NCBI GenBank assembly: GCA_038199755.1
Contig: JBBPYR010000306.1
Coordinates: forward strand, 1-46,273
Length of the DNA: 46,273 nucleotides
Origin: JBBPYR01 sp038199755
Lineage (GTDB): Bacteria > Chloroflexota > Ktedonobacteria > Ktedonobacterales > Ktedonobacteraceae
Direction of reading: 5' to 3'
The notes under the pieces were generated by a model. The model did no database searches and was not told the origin of the DNA. It was given only the letters and a program-made list of their open reading frames with translations. The translations under genes were made by a program, and so were the position numbers. Numbering within the stretch: the stretch's first letter is position 1; every line of letters begins with the position of its first letter. Shown in pieces: positions 15,967 to 24,197 of the stretch.

Positions 15967-16045
15967 GTAGTAAGTATAGCCTCAGATGAGCACTTTCACA
16001 CCGCCAGATTCGCCAGTCTTTTGCGTCAGTAGAATTACAGGGGAA

Positions 16046-16063
16046 CCTGTCAATTTAGACAGG
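16046..16063. terminator. Small hairpin beside the larger palindrome
   Basis: CCTGTC and GACAGG flank a 6-nt loop, 9 bp from the 66-nt palindrome, making two hairpins in tandem after the histidine kinase gene. Confidence 0.45.
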
Positions 16064-16071
16064 ATAGAAGA

Positions 16072-16137
16072 AAAGGAGGAAAGATAAGCACACTACGAGC
16101 CATGCATGGCTCGTAGTGTGCTTATCTTTCCTCCTTT
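16072..16137. terminator. 66-nt perfect loopless palindrome after the kinase gene
   Basis: Two 33-bp arms (16072-16104, 16105-16137) are exact complements meeting at CATG/CATG. The right arm overlaps the first two bases of the kinase stop codon complement (16136-16138). There is no spacer and no T tract beyond the arm. Confidence 0.85.
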
Positions 16138-17008
16138 ATAGGGGCAGTTCAAAACTGAACGTGGTACCTTGATTGCTTTCGTCTTCGATATGCGGCTCAA
16201 GGCACAGACTACCGCCATGAGCATCAATGATCGACTTGGTAATATACAGCCCCAAGCCGGAGCCGCGCCGCCCATTAGTGGTCGAGAGTCGTGTATAGGG
16301 GCGAAACAGCGAACCGATATCTGCAGAAGGAATACTCGTTCCCTGATTATGAATACTCACATGCGCTACCCCCGGCGTTACCCACACCCGCGAGGTAATG
16401 ACGGTGCGCTCATCAGAATACTTAATGGCGTTGTCCAACAGATTACCCATGGCTTGTTGCAAGCGCATACTATCCCAATTCCCTATCACCGGCTCCTCAG
16501 GAATATCCCATAGCAGCGTATGATAGGGAGCGACAGGACGCAGTTGCTCAACCGTCTCCTTGAGTAAATGGGGAAGATCACAGTTTTCACGCAGCAAGGT
16601 AAACTGACCAGAGGTGAGGCGAGAAGCGTCGAGGAGGTCATTGACCAAACGTGTCAAGCGTCTGGCTTGGCCCACAATAATGCCGGTACTACGCTGAATA
16701 GACGTATCACGCTTCCGCTTGCCTGCTTGTCCACCTTGGCTATCCTGCCCCTGCTTGCCGTCTTGTTCCTCAACAACCTCTTCTTGCACAGCAGTGGCAG
16801 GGGTGGGCTTGCAAACATGACGTGCTATCATCTGTGCATAATTGATAATAGGGGAGAGTGGGCCACGCAATTCATGAGCGATCATGGCAATATATTGCTC
16901 TTTTTGTGCCAACTGTTCTTTTAAAGACTGATTTTCGCTCGTCAACGCGACGATCTGCTGTTGTAATTCTTGGATACTGTCCTGTGAACATTCGTGCTGT
17001 ACTTGCAT
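16136..17008 (-). CDS. Soluble sensor histidine kinase
   Basis: A 290-residue kinase without membrane segments. Residues 1-38 form a coiled coil rich in Gln and Glu. The H-box is QYIAMIAHELRGPLSPI, with H45 as phosphate acceptor and Gly in place of the usual Thr. The ATP domain has the N-box GNLLDNAIKYS and the G-boxes FRPYTRL and RRGSGLGLYI. An insertion of about 40 residues (VEEQDGKQGQDSQGGQAGKR) splits the two helices of the dimerisation domain. No sensor domain and no response regulator are adjacent, so it may act as an orphan kinase recruited through its coiled coil. Confidence 0.88.
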   Translation of the reverse strand: MQVQHECSQDSIQELQQQIVALTSENQSLKEQLAQKEQYIAMIAHELRGPLSPIINYAQMIARHVCKPTPATAVQEEVVEEQDGKQGQDSQGGQAGKRKRDTSIQRSTGIIVGQARRLTRLVNDLLDASRLTSGQFTLLRENCDLPHLLKETVEQLRPVAPYHTLLWDIPEEPVIGNWDSMRLQQAMGNLLDNAIKYSDERTVITSRVWVTPGVAHVSIHNQGTSIPSADIGSLFRPYTRLSTTNGRRGSGLGLYITKSIIDAHGGSLCLEPHIEDESNQGTTFSFELPL

Positions 17009-17160
17009 GCCGCTACTCTCCTCAACACACTATTCGCGCCTCTTTCTTCCTTTTCCTCCCTCTCCATTTCTCCCTACGAAAGGTCATATACCAAGTATAC
17101 AAGCAAGAAGGCATGCGTAGACCAAAAAGAGTACACTATAGGAGTTTTGGATAACAGCAA

Positions 17161-17220
17161 CAGCAGAATAAGTAAACAACGCCATCACAGAAACGATGGC
17201 GTTGTTTACTTATTCTGCTG
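17161..17220. terminator. 60-nt hairpin with 26-bp perfect arms
   Basis: Arms 17161-17186 and 17195-17220 enclose an 8-nt loop. The right arm contains the stop (17210-17212) and last codons of the minus-strand 71-residue gene. Confidence 0.85.
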
Positions 17221-17425
17221 GTGGTATTAGTTGAAGTTCTTGTAGCTCTTCCACAGCCATTTCGCTGAACCGTTGCATATCTAATGTGCGGTCAGCGTGA
17301 GCGATCAAATGACGAATCCGCTCAACAATGGTATAACGAATGTAATGATCGTCGGTCAGCAACAATTCACCGACGGCAATCTCGATTTGCTGGCGTTGAA
17401 TGCCAGCGAGCATCGACTCGGCCAT
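17210..17425 (-). CDS. Small conserved-looking protein, unknown
   Basis: A 71-residue, mostly helical acidic protein (IQRQQIEIAVGELLLTDDHY, TIVERIRHLIAHADRTLDMQ) with no motif I recognise. It starts 4 bp after the stop of the FmdB-type gene and is probably cotranscribed and perhaps coupled with it. Its last codons lie in a 26-bp-arm hairpin. Confidence 0.65.
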   Translation of the reverse strand: MAESMLAGIQRQQIEIAVGELLLTDDHYIRYTIVERIRHLIAHADRTLDMQRFSEMAVEELQELQLIPPAE

Positions 17426-17429
17426 AATC

Positions 17430-17798
17430 TTACGCTACCTTGCTCGTACCAGTTGCAGGAGGCTTACTCTCGCTACCAGTTGTGCTACCACCACTTGCGG
17501 CACTCTCCGAAGACTTGCTCTCCCCAGATTTGCCCTCACCAGTACTACCACCACTATCTGCTGCCGCCCCGTTACTTTCAGTTTTGGAGTTTTCGTTCCC
17601 CTTAGCACCGGCAAGAACACCTTGCCCATGATCGGTCTTATAGAAACCGGACCCCTTAAAAACAACACCCGTGGGATAGAGAACGCGGCGAATGTGCGCA
17701 CCACACTCAGGACAAACAGTCAAAGGCTCATCGGTCATTTTCTGCCACGTCTCGAAGCGGTGGCTACACGTTTTACAAAGATATTCGTACGTTGGCAT
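17430..17798 (-). CDS. FmdB-type zinc-ribbon protein
   Basis: A 122-residue protein starting MPTYEYLCKTCSHRFETWQK, the classic FmdB (putative regulatory protein) opening. C8, C11, C29 and C32 form a zinc ribbon. GSGFYKTD follows, as in most family members. The C-terminal 70 residues are a Ser/Gly/Glu-rich disordered tail. The family's role is unclear and proposed links to amidase gene control are weak. ATG 17798 has GAGGTG upstream and matches the family start, so the in-frame extension to 17900 is rejected. A good promoter lies upstream. Confidence 0.88.
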   Translation of the reverse strand: MPTYEYLCKTCSHRFETWQKMTDEPLTVCPECGAHIRRVLYPTGVVFKGSGFYKTDHGQGVLAGAKGNENSKTESNGAAADSGGSTGEGKSGESKSSESAASGGSTTGSESKPPATGTSKVA

Positions 17799-17912
17799 AC
17801 ACCCAATCACCTCGTTATAGAATAGAACGCCCTGTCTCTTTTCCTGGCAAGCGTCCCCATGATGTTCTACTAGCTCCGACAAACCGTGTGGAACTGACAT
17901 CTGATACTACGT

Positions 17913-17941
17913 ATAGTAACGCGAATTGGCTCTGTTGTCAA
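17913..17941 (-). promoter_or_regulatory. Sigma-70-type promoter of the FmdB operon
   Basis: On the minus strand a perfect TTGACA (17936-17941) is followed by a 17-bp spacer and TACTAT (17913-17918), 115 bp before the ATG at 17798. Confidence 0.7.
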
Positions 17942-18008
17942 TCTCGTTATGAGAGTGCTAGCAACCATACGTATCATCCATCTACTACAACGCAGCAAGA
18001 GCACCTGC

Positions 18009-20018
18009 TTATTCCAGCTTCCCAATGTACTCCTTTAGCTTCTCAGCTGCGTCACGACTCATACCATCAAGCGCGGCTAATTCGTCGATGCTGGCCGCCC
18101 CCATCGCTTTCACAGAGCCGAAGTGCTTCATCAGTGCCTGCTTGCGCTTAGGGCCAATGCCGGGGATTTCATCCAACACCGATTTGAAGGTGCGTTCGGA
18201 ACGTAGCTTGCGGTGATAGGTAATACTAAAGCGGTGCGCCTCGTCGCGAATACGCTGCAACATGTACAATCCCTGCGAGGTACGCGGTAGGACAATTGGG
18301 TCTGTGGCACCGGGGACATAAATCTCTTCATGCGAACTGGTCTGCGTATGATCTTCTTTGACGATGCCGATGACAGGGATATCCAGGTGCAGCTGCTGCA
18401 TCACTTCCAGGGCCGCACTCAGTTGGCCCTTGCCACCATCAATAATCACCAGATCGGGCATGGCCCAATCCGCATGCACCTGACTTGCTGCCTGCTCCCC
18501 CGGTAATATGGCCTCTTCGTCCAGCGTGGTCGCATCCTGTTGCGGCACCGTCGTCTCCCCCAACGTGTCAGCGGGCGTAGCTCGGCGGAAGCGGCGGCGC
18601 AGCACCTCCTGGTGACTGGCAAAGTCGTTCGCACCCTCAACCGTCTTGATTTTGAAACGGCGGTACTCGCTATTCTTAGGACGACCACCCTCGAACACCA
18701 CCATCGCCCCTACCGAGTTGGTACCCTGCGTATTGGAGATATCATAGCATTCGATACGCTGCGGTGGCGCGGCGAGGTTCAACGTCTCCTGCAACTCCTC
18801 CAAGGCCAGTTGTGTCTTTTGGCTATCGGTCAACCATTTGATGCGCTGCTGCTCCAATACCTCTTTGGCATTCTGCTTCACCATTTCGATCAAGCGCACT
18901 TTATCGCCACGTTTTGGCGCGCTAATCGTGACGGACGAACCGCTATGCGCGCTTGCTAAGCCCTTACGCCGCTCGCGTAGCCAGCTTTGCAGCACGACAC
19001 GATCATCCGGCTCGGCCTCCACCACAATCTCCGGTGGAATATGGGGTGAGGTCTCATAAAACTGCTGCAAGAAAGACTTCATCGTCTCGCCCGCGGTGCT
19101 TTCGCGTGTCCCTTGCAGGATAAAGAATTCGCGCCCCACCAGTTTGCCGCTGCGGAAAAAGAACACTTGCGCGCATGTCTCGTCATCTTCGCTTGCCAGC
19201 GCGATCACATCCTGGTCATCCTGCCCCTCGGTATTAATGATGCGCTGCTTCTCCAGAATGCGATCAACCGCCTTAATGCGGTCACGAATGCGAGCAGCCT
19301 CCTCAAAATTCAGATCCTCTGCCGCCTGCTCCATCTTCTCCTGCAAGCCCTTGAGCACCTCATCATGCTTACCCTCCAGGAAGAGAATCACCTGCTTAAT
19401 CACGGCAGCATATTCCTCACGGGTGCAATAGGCCACACACGGGGCGATGCAGCGGTGAATAAAATACTGCGTGCAAGGACGCGTCAACAACTTCTGCTTC
19501 CAACCCGCAGGCGGCTCACCTTTCGCAGGCGGAGCCCACGCCGTCGAGTCATAGCGGCAGGTACGGAAAGCAAACAGCTTATTGAGTAGGTCAAGCGTCG
19601 CATCGACCGAGCCGGAATTGGTGTAGGGGCCAAAGTAGCGGTTGCCATCACGCTGAAAACTACGCACACGATACACCCGTGGAAAATCCTCAGTCAGCGC
19701 GACCTTGATATAGGGATAATTCTTATCGTCGCGCAGCAGCACATTATACTTGGGGCGATTCTGCTTGATAAAATTGCTCTCAAGCACCAGAGCCTCAACC
19801 TCGTTCTGCACCACCACGAACTCGATATCGGCGATCTGCGCCACCATACTACGATTCTTCGGGCTGAGATCAGTCGATTCCTGGAAATAGGAGCGCACGC
19901 GGTTATACAGCGAAATCGCCTTGCCCACATACAAAATCTTGCCCGCGGCATCCTTCATCAAATAAATGCCCGGACGATGCGGCAGCGATTGAAGCACAGA
20001 TTGGATTTTGTCGTTCAT
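18009..20018 (-). CDS. uvrC: Excinuclease ABC subunit C
   Basis: UvrC makes both incisions in nucleotide excision repair. The 669 residues show the GIY-YIG nuclease domain (RPGIYLMKDAAGKILYVGKA), the Cys-rich IAPCVAYC region, the UvrB-binding UVR motif (EKMEQAAEDLNFEEAARIRD), the RNase H-like domain (IECYDISNTQGTNSVGAMVV, VIIDGGKGQL) and C-terminal helix-hairpin-helix motifs (DEIPGIGPKRKQALMKHFGS). Length is above the usual 600-620, partly because of an insertion of about 30 residues after EVLRRRFRRA, before the catalytic DGGKGQL. It is monocistronic, with 210 bp to the next gene. I see no hairpin at its 3' end. Confidence 0.95.
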   Translation of the reverse strand: MNDKIQSVLQSLPHRPGIYLMKDAAGKILYVGKAISLYNRVRSYFQESTDLSPKNRSMVAQIADIEFVVVQNEVEALVLESNFIKQNRPKYNVLLRDDKNYPYIKVALTEDFPRVYRVRSFQRDGNRYFGPYTNSGSVDATLDLLNKLFAFRTCRYDSTAWAPPAKGEPPAGWKQKLLTRPCTQYFIHRCIAPCVAYCTREEYAAVIKQVILFLEGKHDEVLKGLQEKMEQAAEDLNFEEAARIRDRIKAVDRILEKQRIINTEGQDDQDVIALASEDDETCAQVFFFRSGKLVGREFFILQGTRESTAGETMKSFLQQFYETSPHIPPEIVVEAEPDDRVVLQSWLRERRKGLASAHSGSSVTISAPKRGDKVRLIEMVKQNAKEVLEQQRIKWLTDSQKTQLALEELQETLNLAAPPQRIECYDISNTQGTNSVGAMVVFEGGRPKNSEYRRFKIKTVEGANDFASHQEVLRRRFRRATPADTLGETTVPQQDATTLDEEAILPGEQAASQVHADWAMPDLVIIDGGKGQLSAALEVMQQLHLDIPVIGIVKEDHTQTSSHEEIYVPGATDPIVLPRTSQGLYMLQRIRDEAHRFSITYHRKLRSERTFKSVLDEIPGIGPKRKQALMKHFGSVKAMGAASIDELAALDGMSRDAAEKLKEYIGKLE

Positions 20019-20072
20019 GTATCAGAAAACCTAACTTTTTGGCTTTTCTCTCTTTTGATCTTCTTTACCACA

Positions 20073-20438
20073 CTATACAAAACTTATATAAGTCTGTATA
20101 TTTTCGAGCTGTTGAGCCAATAACGCTGATAGATTCTCTCTTTTCTCTTCAAGCCAAATGACTTCATCAACTAGAGAGAAAAGATAATTACGCACCGCCT
20201 CTTGTATTGATGGCTCCAGTTCATAAATGTCAGAAATTCGACTAGTTGCCATATATCCATCCGCGGTAAGCAAAAGCTGTATATAAAATGGTTTTAAGAT
20301 TTTAGCTACTTGCTTATTAAAGGGTATAGGTATAAGAAGACCTTCTTTGATAAAATGAGTTAACTGAACAGAAAATTTCGTATTTGCAACAAAAGCTGTT
20401 TTTGATTGCTCTGGTTCTACTAAATTTTCTTCTTCCAT
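20073..20438 (-). CDS. AT-rich small hypothetical protein
   Basis: A 121-residue protein without a recognised domain. It has a hydrophobic, helical middle (QVAKILKPFYIQLLLTADGY) and an acidic helical C-terminus (VRNYLFSLVDEVIWLEEKRE). The gene is clearly richer in A+T than its neighbours, suggesting recent acquisition. Start ATG 20438 has no strong ribosome site. It lies upstream of uvrC with a 54-bp gap. Confidence 0.55.
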   Translation of the reverse strand: MEEENLVEPEQSKTAFVANTKFSVQLTHFIKEGLLIPIPFNKQVAKILKPFYIQLLLTADGYMATSRISDIYELEPSIQEAVRNYLFSLVDEVIWLEEKRENLSALLAQQLENIQTYISFV

Positions 20439-20570
20439 AACAGCTTTTATATCCTTCAGTTATTAGTAATTCACGGCTACATCATTATATCATGGGTACG
20501 AAAGATTGGGTAAACATCATCTATAGGCATGGCGATACCACTCCCAAAGGTCAACCAAAAGATCGCGCCC

Positions 20571-20715
20571 CGTACCTGTTGGCGAATCGCTCCTCAACGG
20601 GTACGCGGGCGTCATGAATGTCGCCCCTACGGGGCGTGCAGCACGCTTCGCTGCTGCTCACGACCATTATCGCTCCCCTGTACCCGTTGCAAATCGCATC
20701 CCCAAACGGGTACCA
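20571..20715. repeat. Cluster of intergenic hairpins related to the 5.8-kb repeat
   Basis: At 20571-20605 CGTACCTGTTG pairs with CAACGGGTACG around a GCGAATCGCTCCT loop. GCCCCTACGGGGC and GCAGC...GCTGC stems follow. At about 20681-20713 GTACCCGTT pairs with AACGGGTAC around GCAAATCGCATCC. The loop text matches that of the palindrome at 5801-5830. The cluster sits just after the ABC permease stop. Confidence 0.7.
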
Positions 20716-20724
20716 TACATCCTA

Positions 20725-22356
20725 TTACCCCCGCTCCACATCGGCATAGTGAAACTGCACAAGGCCAATGAGCAGCAGCACAACCGCCACCGCCAGCATG
20801 CCGAGGAAGTTGTTCCAGTTCATACCCAGGAAAACTGGATTGCCATAGAGGTGAAAGATGGACAGCGACATCAACCATGTGGGTAACTGCACCATCCCCT
20901 CGACCCCCTCCTCAAAAAAGGCCAGCACGATATAGACCGTCAGTAAGACCAGCAGAGGAGCATAGCGCACACGCCCGGCCAGAGCATAGACCAAGCCCAC
21001 CACAATCAAAGCGGGTGGCAGCATATTGAAGCTAGCGGCAGCTATTCTACCCTGATCTACCTCCAAATGGGCAAGTTGCGCCCCCACCACCAGCGAGAGC
21101 CAGGTCAGCACAGGAGCCAGCAACACCACCAGAAACGTCGCCCCATAGCGTTCCAGCATGACCCGTGTACGCGATTGCGGCGTGCTAAAAACCATCTCCA
21201 GGCGTCCGTTCTCCAGATCAGCCGACCACTTCAAGGCCAGCGTCATGGCAAACACAATCACCAGTGCAGGCATAAACGTGAAGAGCAATGTCCCCAGCAT
21301 CGCGGCATTCGTGTTTGTCGGCGTATCGAAAAAGATCTGCCTTAGCCAAGGAGTGTCACGCACCATCTGATAAAATGGCTTCTGAATACTGGGCGTGAGC
21401 AACAGGATATAATCGCAAAAGAGCAGGATGCCGAATAGCCACCAGAAAGAAGGCCAGCCCTGGCTACTCAACGCTTGCAAACTCACACTACGTGTCGAGG
21501 CCGAACGCTCAGCTCGGTTCAAGCTCCGTACCGCTTGCTGCTGCGTATCAACAGATGCACGCTGCCACGAGAAGATCGGTCTGCCAATATCACGCCGCAC
21601 AAACAGCGCGAGACTACCCATCAGCAAAAGCACACTCAAGCCCAGCAGAACAAGAGCCGCCGCGGGTGTATCGGGAAAACTAGGGATGAGCGGATGGTTG
21701 AGATTATAATAATAGAAAGGTGAAAAGTGCTGCACCCAACTTCCACTCACCTGACGGCCAGTAATGTCCAGCAGCAATGCCAGCAACAACACCACGCTCG
21801 CACCACCTGATGCCGCCCCACGACTAGTAGTGAATTGAGAGATCAATAGCGCAACCATGCTAAAAACGAAGGCCAATAAGCTCACATTCACCCCTGTCAA
21901 CACGGCCCTGACCACATTGACATGACGCAGAATGCTCTCGCCCGCCACAATTCCGAGGGCTATTAGCACAGCAATCAACAGGGACGCGACAAACAACGCC
22001 CCCACCTTCTGCAACAGCAAACCTATGCGTGGTTGTGGCGTTGCCAACAGCACATCCAGCGTGCCGCGCTCCTCTTCCCCACGCACCAGATGTGCGCCTG
22101 CCAGCACCATCCAAATGCAGAGCATCAGTGGCACCACCGCACCCATGTAACGAAAGGTGATATAGCCTTCAGGCGTCTGAATCGCGAAGCCATCGCCGAG
22201 AAAACGGAACAGTGGTGCCAGGCTAGCAAAGGCCAACACAACCGTCGGCGTGGCCGCGGCAAAACCTACCGTCATCAGCAAGCCCAAGCCGATGCCCCAA
22301 CCCAGAATAGCGACGCGATACTCCCAGAGCGTTTTGCTCCAAACACTGCGAAACAT
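20725..22356 (-). CDS. ABC-2 type exporter permease
   Basis: A 543-residue integral membrane protein with about 12 hydrophobic segments in two similar halves. The two halves carry the conserved loops LVRGEEERGTLDVLLATPQP and SADLENGRLEMVFSTPQSRT, typical of ABC-2 exporters where half-transporters are fused. The partner ATPase gene ends 17 bp upstream and the TetR gene precedes it, so the three form one operon. The substrate is likely a drug, lipid or antibiotic-like compound, but nothing shows which. Confidence 0.9.
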   Translation of the reverse strand: MFRSVWSKTLWEYRVAILGWGIGLGLLMTVGFAAATPTVVLAFASLAPLFRFLGDGFAIQTPEGYITFRYMGAVVPLMLCIWMVLAGAHLVRGEEERGTLDVLLATPQPRIGLLLQKVGALFVASLLIAVLIALGIVAGESILRHVNVVRAVLTGVNVSLLAFVFSMVALLISQFTTSRGAASGGASVVLLLALLLDITGRQVSGSWVQHFSPFYYYNLNHPLIPSFPDTPAAALVLLGLSVLLLMGSLALFVRRDIGRPIFSWQRASVDTQQQAVRSLNRAERSASTRSVSLQALSSQGWPSFWWLFGILLFCDYILLLTPSIQKPFYQMVRDTPWLRQIFFDTPTNTNAAMLGTLLFTFMPALVIVFAMTLALKWSADLENGRLEMVFSTPQSRTRVMLERYGATFLVVLLAPVLTWLSLVVGAQLAHLEVDQGRIAAASFNMLPPALIVVGLVYALAGRVRYAPLLVLLTVYIVLAFFEEGVEGMVQLPTWLMSLSIFHLYGNPVFLGMNWNNFLGMLAVAVVLLLIGLVQFHYADVERG

Positions 22357-22373
22357 AGCAACCTACCCTTCCC

Positions 22374-23291
22374 TTATCCGACGAGCGCGGCTGGCGACTG
22401 CTCTGGCTCATAGAACCGCAAGAAGATTTCTTCCAAGGTTGGCTCATGTGATACAAAATTCGTCGCATCATGCGCTACGGCAACCTTCATAACCTCCGTC
22501 AGCATTCCCTGTACATGGAGTTGGAGGGTTCTCTCGTCAGCAATCGGGGACACACTGGTTATACCAGCAACACCCTTAAACCATTCCATAGCCGCTGGCC
22601 CAGCAAAGCTAATCTCGACATTATGCTGGCGAATATCTTTCAGAGCCGACACATGGTCGATCTTGACTAGCCGTCCCTCGCGAATGATCGCAACGCGGTC
22701 GCAGGTGCGCTCCACCTCTGGCAAAACATGCGAGGAGAGAAAAATGGTGCAGCCAGTGGCGTGTACTTCATCTGCCAATTTATAGAATTCCTGCTGGTTG
22801 AGCGGGTCTAATCCACCAGTTGGCTCGTCCAGTATCAGCACACGTGGTCTATGCATGAAGGCTTGGATCAGCCCCAATTTTTGCTTGTTGCCACGCGAAT
22901 ATTCGCGGAAACGCTTGCTGGGATCGAAGTCCAGCCGCTCCACCAGTGTACGCAGGTAGCCTTGATCTATACTCCCGCGTAAATGGCCCAGATACTCAAG
23001 AATATGCGCCCCACGTAGCCCTGGATCGAAGGTAAATTCGCCGGGGAGGTAGCCAACAAACTTCTTCACCTCGGTAGACTCTTGCCAGCAGTCGTGCCCA
23101 CTGATGGTAGCACTACCGCTATTGGCTCGTAACAGGCCCATCAAAACCCGTATCGTCGTCGTTTTACCAGCACCATTAGGACCAAGGAAGCCAAAGACCT
23201 CGCCCTCTTGAATAGCAAGCGTCACATCGAGAATGCCCCGACTTCTACCGTAGCTCTTGCTCAGCTGATTGGTTTGAATAATCGTAGACAT
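22374..23291 (-). CDS. ABC exporter ATP-binding protein
   Basis: A 305-residue ATPase of the ABC-2/DRA exporter group. Walker A is GPNGAGKTTT, the Q-loop region is VGYLPGEFTFDPGL, the signature is EYSRGNKQKLGLIQAFMHRP (SRGNKQK in place of LSGGQ, common in this group), Walker B is VLILDEPTGGLDP and the H-loop is LSSHVLPE. The C-terminal 75 residues form the usual accessory domain (SFAGPAAMEWFKGV). The start at 23291 (MSTIIQTNQLSKSYG) has AAAGGA upstream and is preferred to the longer frame, which would overlap the TetR gene. Confidence 0.93.
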   Translation of the reverse strand: MSTIIQTNQLSKSYGRSRGILDVTLAIQEGEVFGFLGPNGAGKTTTIRVLMGLLRANSGSATISGHDCWQESTEVKKFVGYLPGEFTFDPGLRGAHILEYLGHLRGSIDQGYLRTLVERLDFDPSKRFREYSRGNKQKLGLIQAFMHRPRVLILDEPTGGLDPLNQQEFYKLADEVHATGCTIFLSSHVLPEVERTCDRVAIIREGRLVKIDHVSALKDIRQHNVEISFAGPAAMEWFKGVAGITSVSPIADERTLQLHVQGMLTEVMKVAVAHDATNFVSHEPTLEEIFLRFYEPEQSPAALVG

Positions 23292-23315
23292 ATATTTTTC
23301 CTTTAAGTCCCTTGT

Positions 23316-23330
23316 GGACATCCCTACTGG
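23316..23330. repeat. Inverted 15-bp repeat, copy 1 (pair with 24151-24165)
   Basis: GGACATCCCTACTGG here is the reverse complement of CCAGTAGGGATGTCC at 24151-24165. The two flank the TetR gene and one overlaps its last codons. GTAGGGA also marks the other intergenic repeats of the window. Confidence 0.5.
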
Positions 23331-24010
23331 ATTGCGACAATCCATTCTTTCAGCGTTTCAATATCAACAATTTGCAAAGAACCAAGGGGAGCACCTAACA
23401 CACGCTCAATTGCCTCGGTATAGGCGGCAAGTATGCGTTCGATACGCTGCACATCATCATGTTGCGCATCAAACGTGAGCAACAAATCGGCAAGACTCGC
23501 ATTCAAATCATCCAAAAGGTGAACAATCACTTCGCTAATCTGCTCAGGATAGGCAGTTGTGAAGACCCCTTCCTCGATCCCTTGCCGAATAATCACCGCA
23601 AAGAAAGGTGTAATCCATTTGACACCAGCCACATGCAATTTATGGCGTACAAGGACATTTTCATCGGTATACCAGATGCGCAACACAACAAGCAAAAATG
23701 TCTTTTGCTCAGTTTTCCAGCGAGCCAACGCAGCAAAGAAGCACCGAAATTTTTCGAGTGCAGGCAAAGTAGCATCATGCACAATAGGCTCTAGCAGCAG
23801 TTTTGCCACTTCCTGCATGCGCTCAATCAAAGCCTCCAACAACTCCTGTTTCGAGCCAAAGTAATGATAGAACGTGCCCTTGGCAATCTGGAGCTCGTCC
23901 AGAATATCCTGAATCGTCATCTGCTCATAGCCTTTGCTATAGATCAGCTTGCTAGCCGCATCCAGAATCTCGTTGCGCCTAGCGGCATGCTCTTTGATAA
24001 TCCTTGCCAT
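23324..24010 (-). CDS. TetR-family transcriptional regulator
   Basis: A 228-residue repressor. The N-terminal helix-turn-helix reads QMTIQDILDELQIAKGTFYH followed by YFGSKQELLEALIERM, the TetR consensus. The remaining 160 residues are the helical ligand-binding and dimer domain. It is the first gene of an operon with an ABC exporter (gap 32 bp), so it presumably represses the exporter and itself until an inducing compound binds. A 19-nt palindrome overlaps its transcription start. Start 24010 (MARIIKEHAARR) has AAAGGGG upstream. Confidence 0.92.
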   Translation of the reverse strand: MARIIKEHAARRNEILDAASKLIYSKGYEQMTIQDILDELQIAKGTFYHYFGSKQELLEALIERMQEVAKLLLEPIVHDATLPALEKFRCFFAALARWKTEQKTFLLVVLRIWYTDENVLVRHKLHVAGVKWITPFFAVIIRQGIEEGVFTTAYPEQISEVIVHLLDDLNASLADLLLTFDAQHDDVQRIERILAAYTEAIERVLGAPLGSLQIVDIETLKEWIVAIQ

Positions 24011-24025
24011 AATCCCCTTTCTCAC

Positions 24026-24044
24026 TAGACCGACCGTCGGTCTA
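24026..24044. promoter_or_regulatory. TetR operator, perfect 19-nt palindrome
   Basis: TAGACCGACCGTCGGTCTA is a 9+1+9 perfect palindrome located 11 bp downstream of the -10 box of the TetR-ABC operon, over the likely transcription start. GACCGAC/GTCGGTC half-sites are typical of TetR-family operators. Confidence 0.85.
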
Positions 24045-24055
24045 CTATCAATTTG

Positions 24056-24084
24056 ATTATACCTGACGGTATCTCTGCTGTCAA
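24056..24084 (-). promoter_or_regulatory. Consensus sigma-70 promoter of the TetR-ABC operon
   Basis: On the minus strand a perfect TTGACA (24079-24084), a 17-bp spacer and a perfect TATAAT (24056-24061) precede the operator. This is the best promoter in the window and would need strong repression. Confidence 0.85.
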
Positions 24085-24124
24085 CCCTCGGGAAACCCTA
24101 CAACCCACACATTGCACAATACGC

Positions 24125-24130
24125 TATAAT
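24125..24130 (+). promoter_or_regulatory. -10 box of the ImmA/IrrE-helicase gene
   Basis: TATAAT lies 68 bp before the ATG at 24198. The -35 region is not a clear match. A GTAGGGATGTCCCTAC palindrome follows in the leader. Confidence 0.45.
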
Positions 24131-24150
24131 AGAAGCCAGAAACAACCATT

Positions 24151-24170
24151 CCAGTAGGGATGTCCCTACT
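24151..24170. repeat. GTAGGGA palindrome; copy 2 of the repeat at 23316
   Basis: CCAGTAGGGATGTCC is the inverted copy of 23316-23330. AGTAGGGA and TGTCCCTACT make a short palindrome here, in the leader of the helicase gene. Confidence 0.5.
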
Positions 24171-24197
24171 ATTCTTTTGTGTGAGGGGATATTAGAC

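Noticed and set aside
20571..20715. CRISPR-like repeats
   Set aside because: The units are individual hairpins with different stems and no regular spacers; no cas genes are present.
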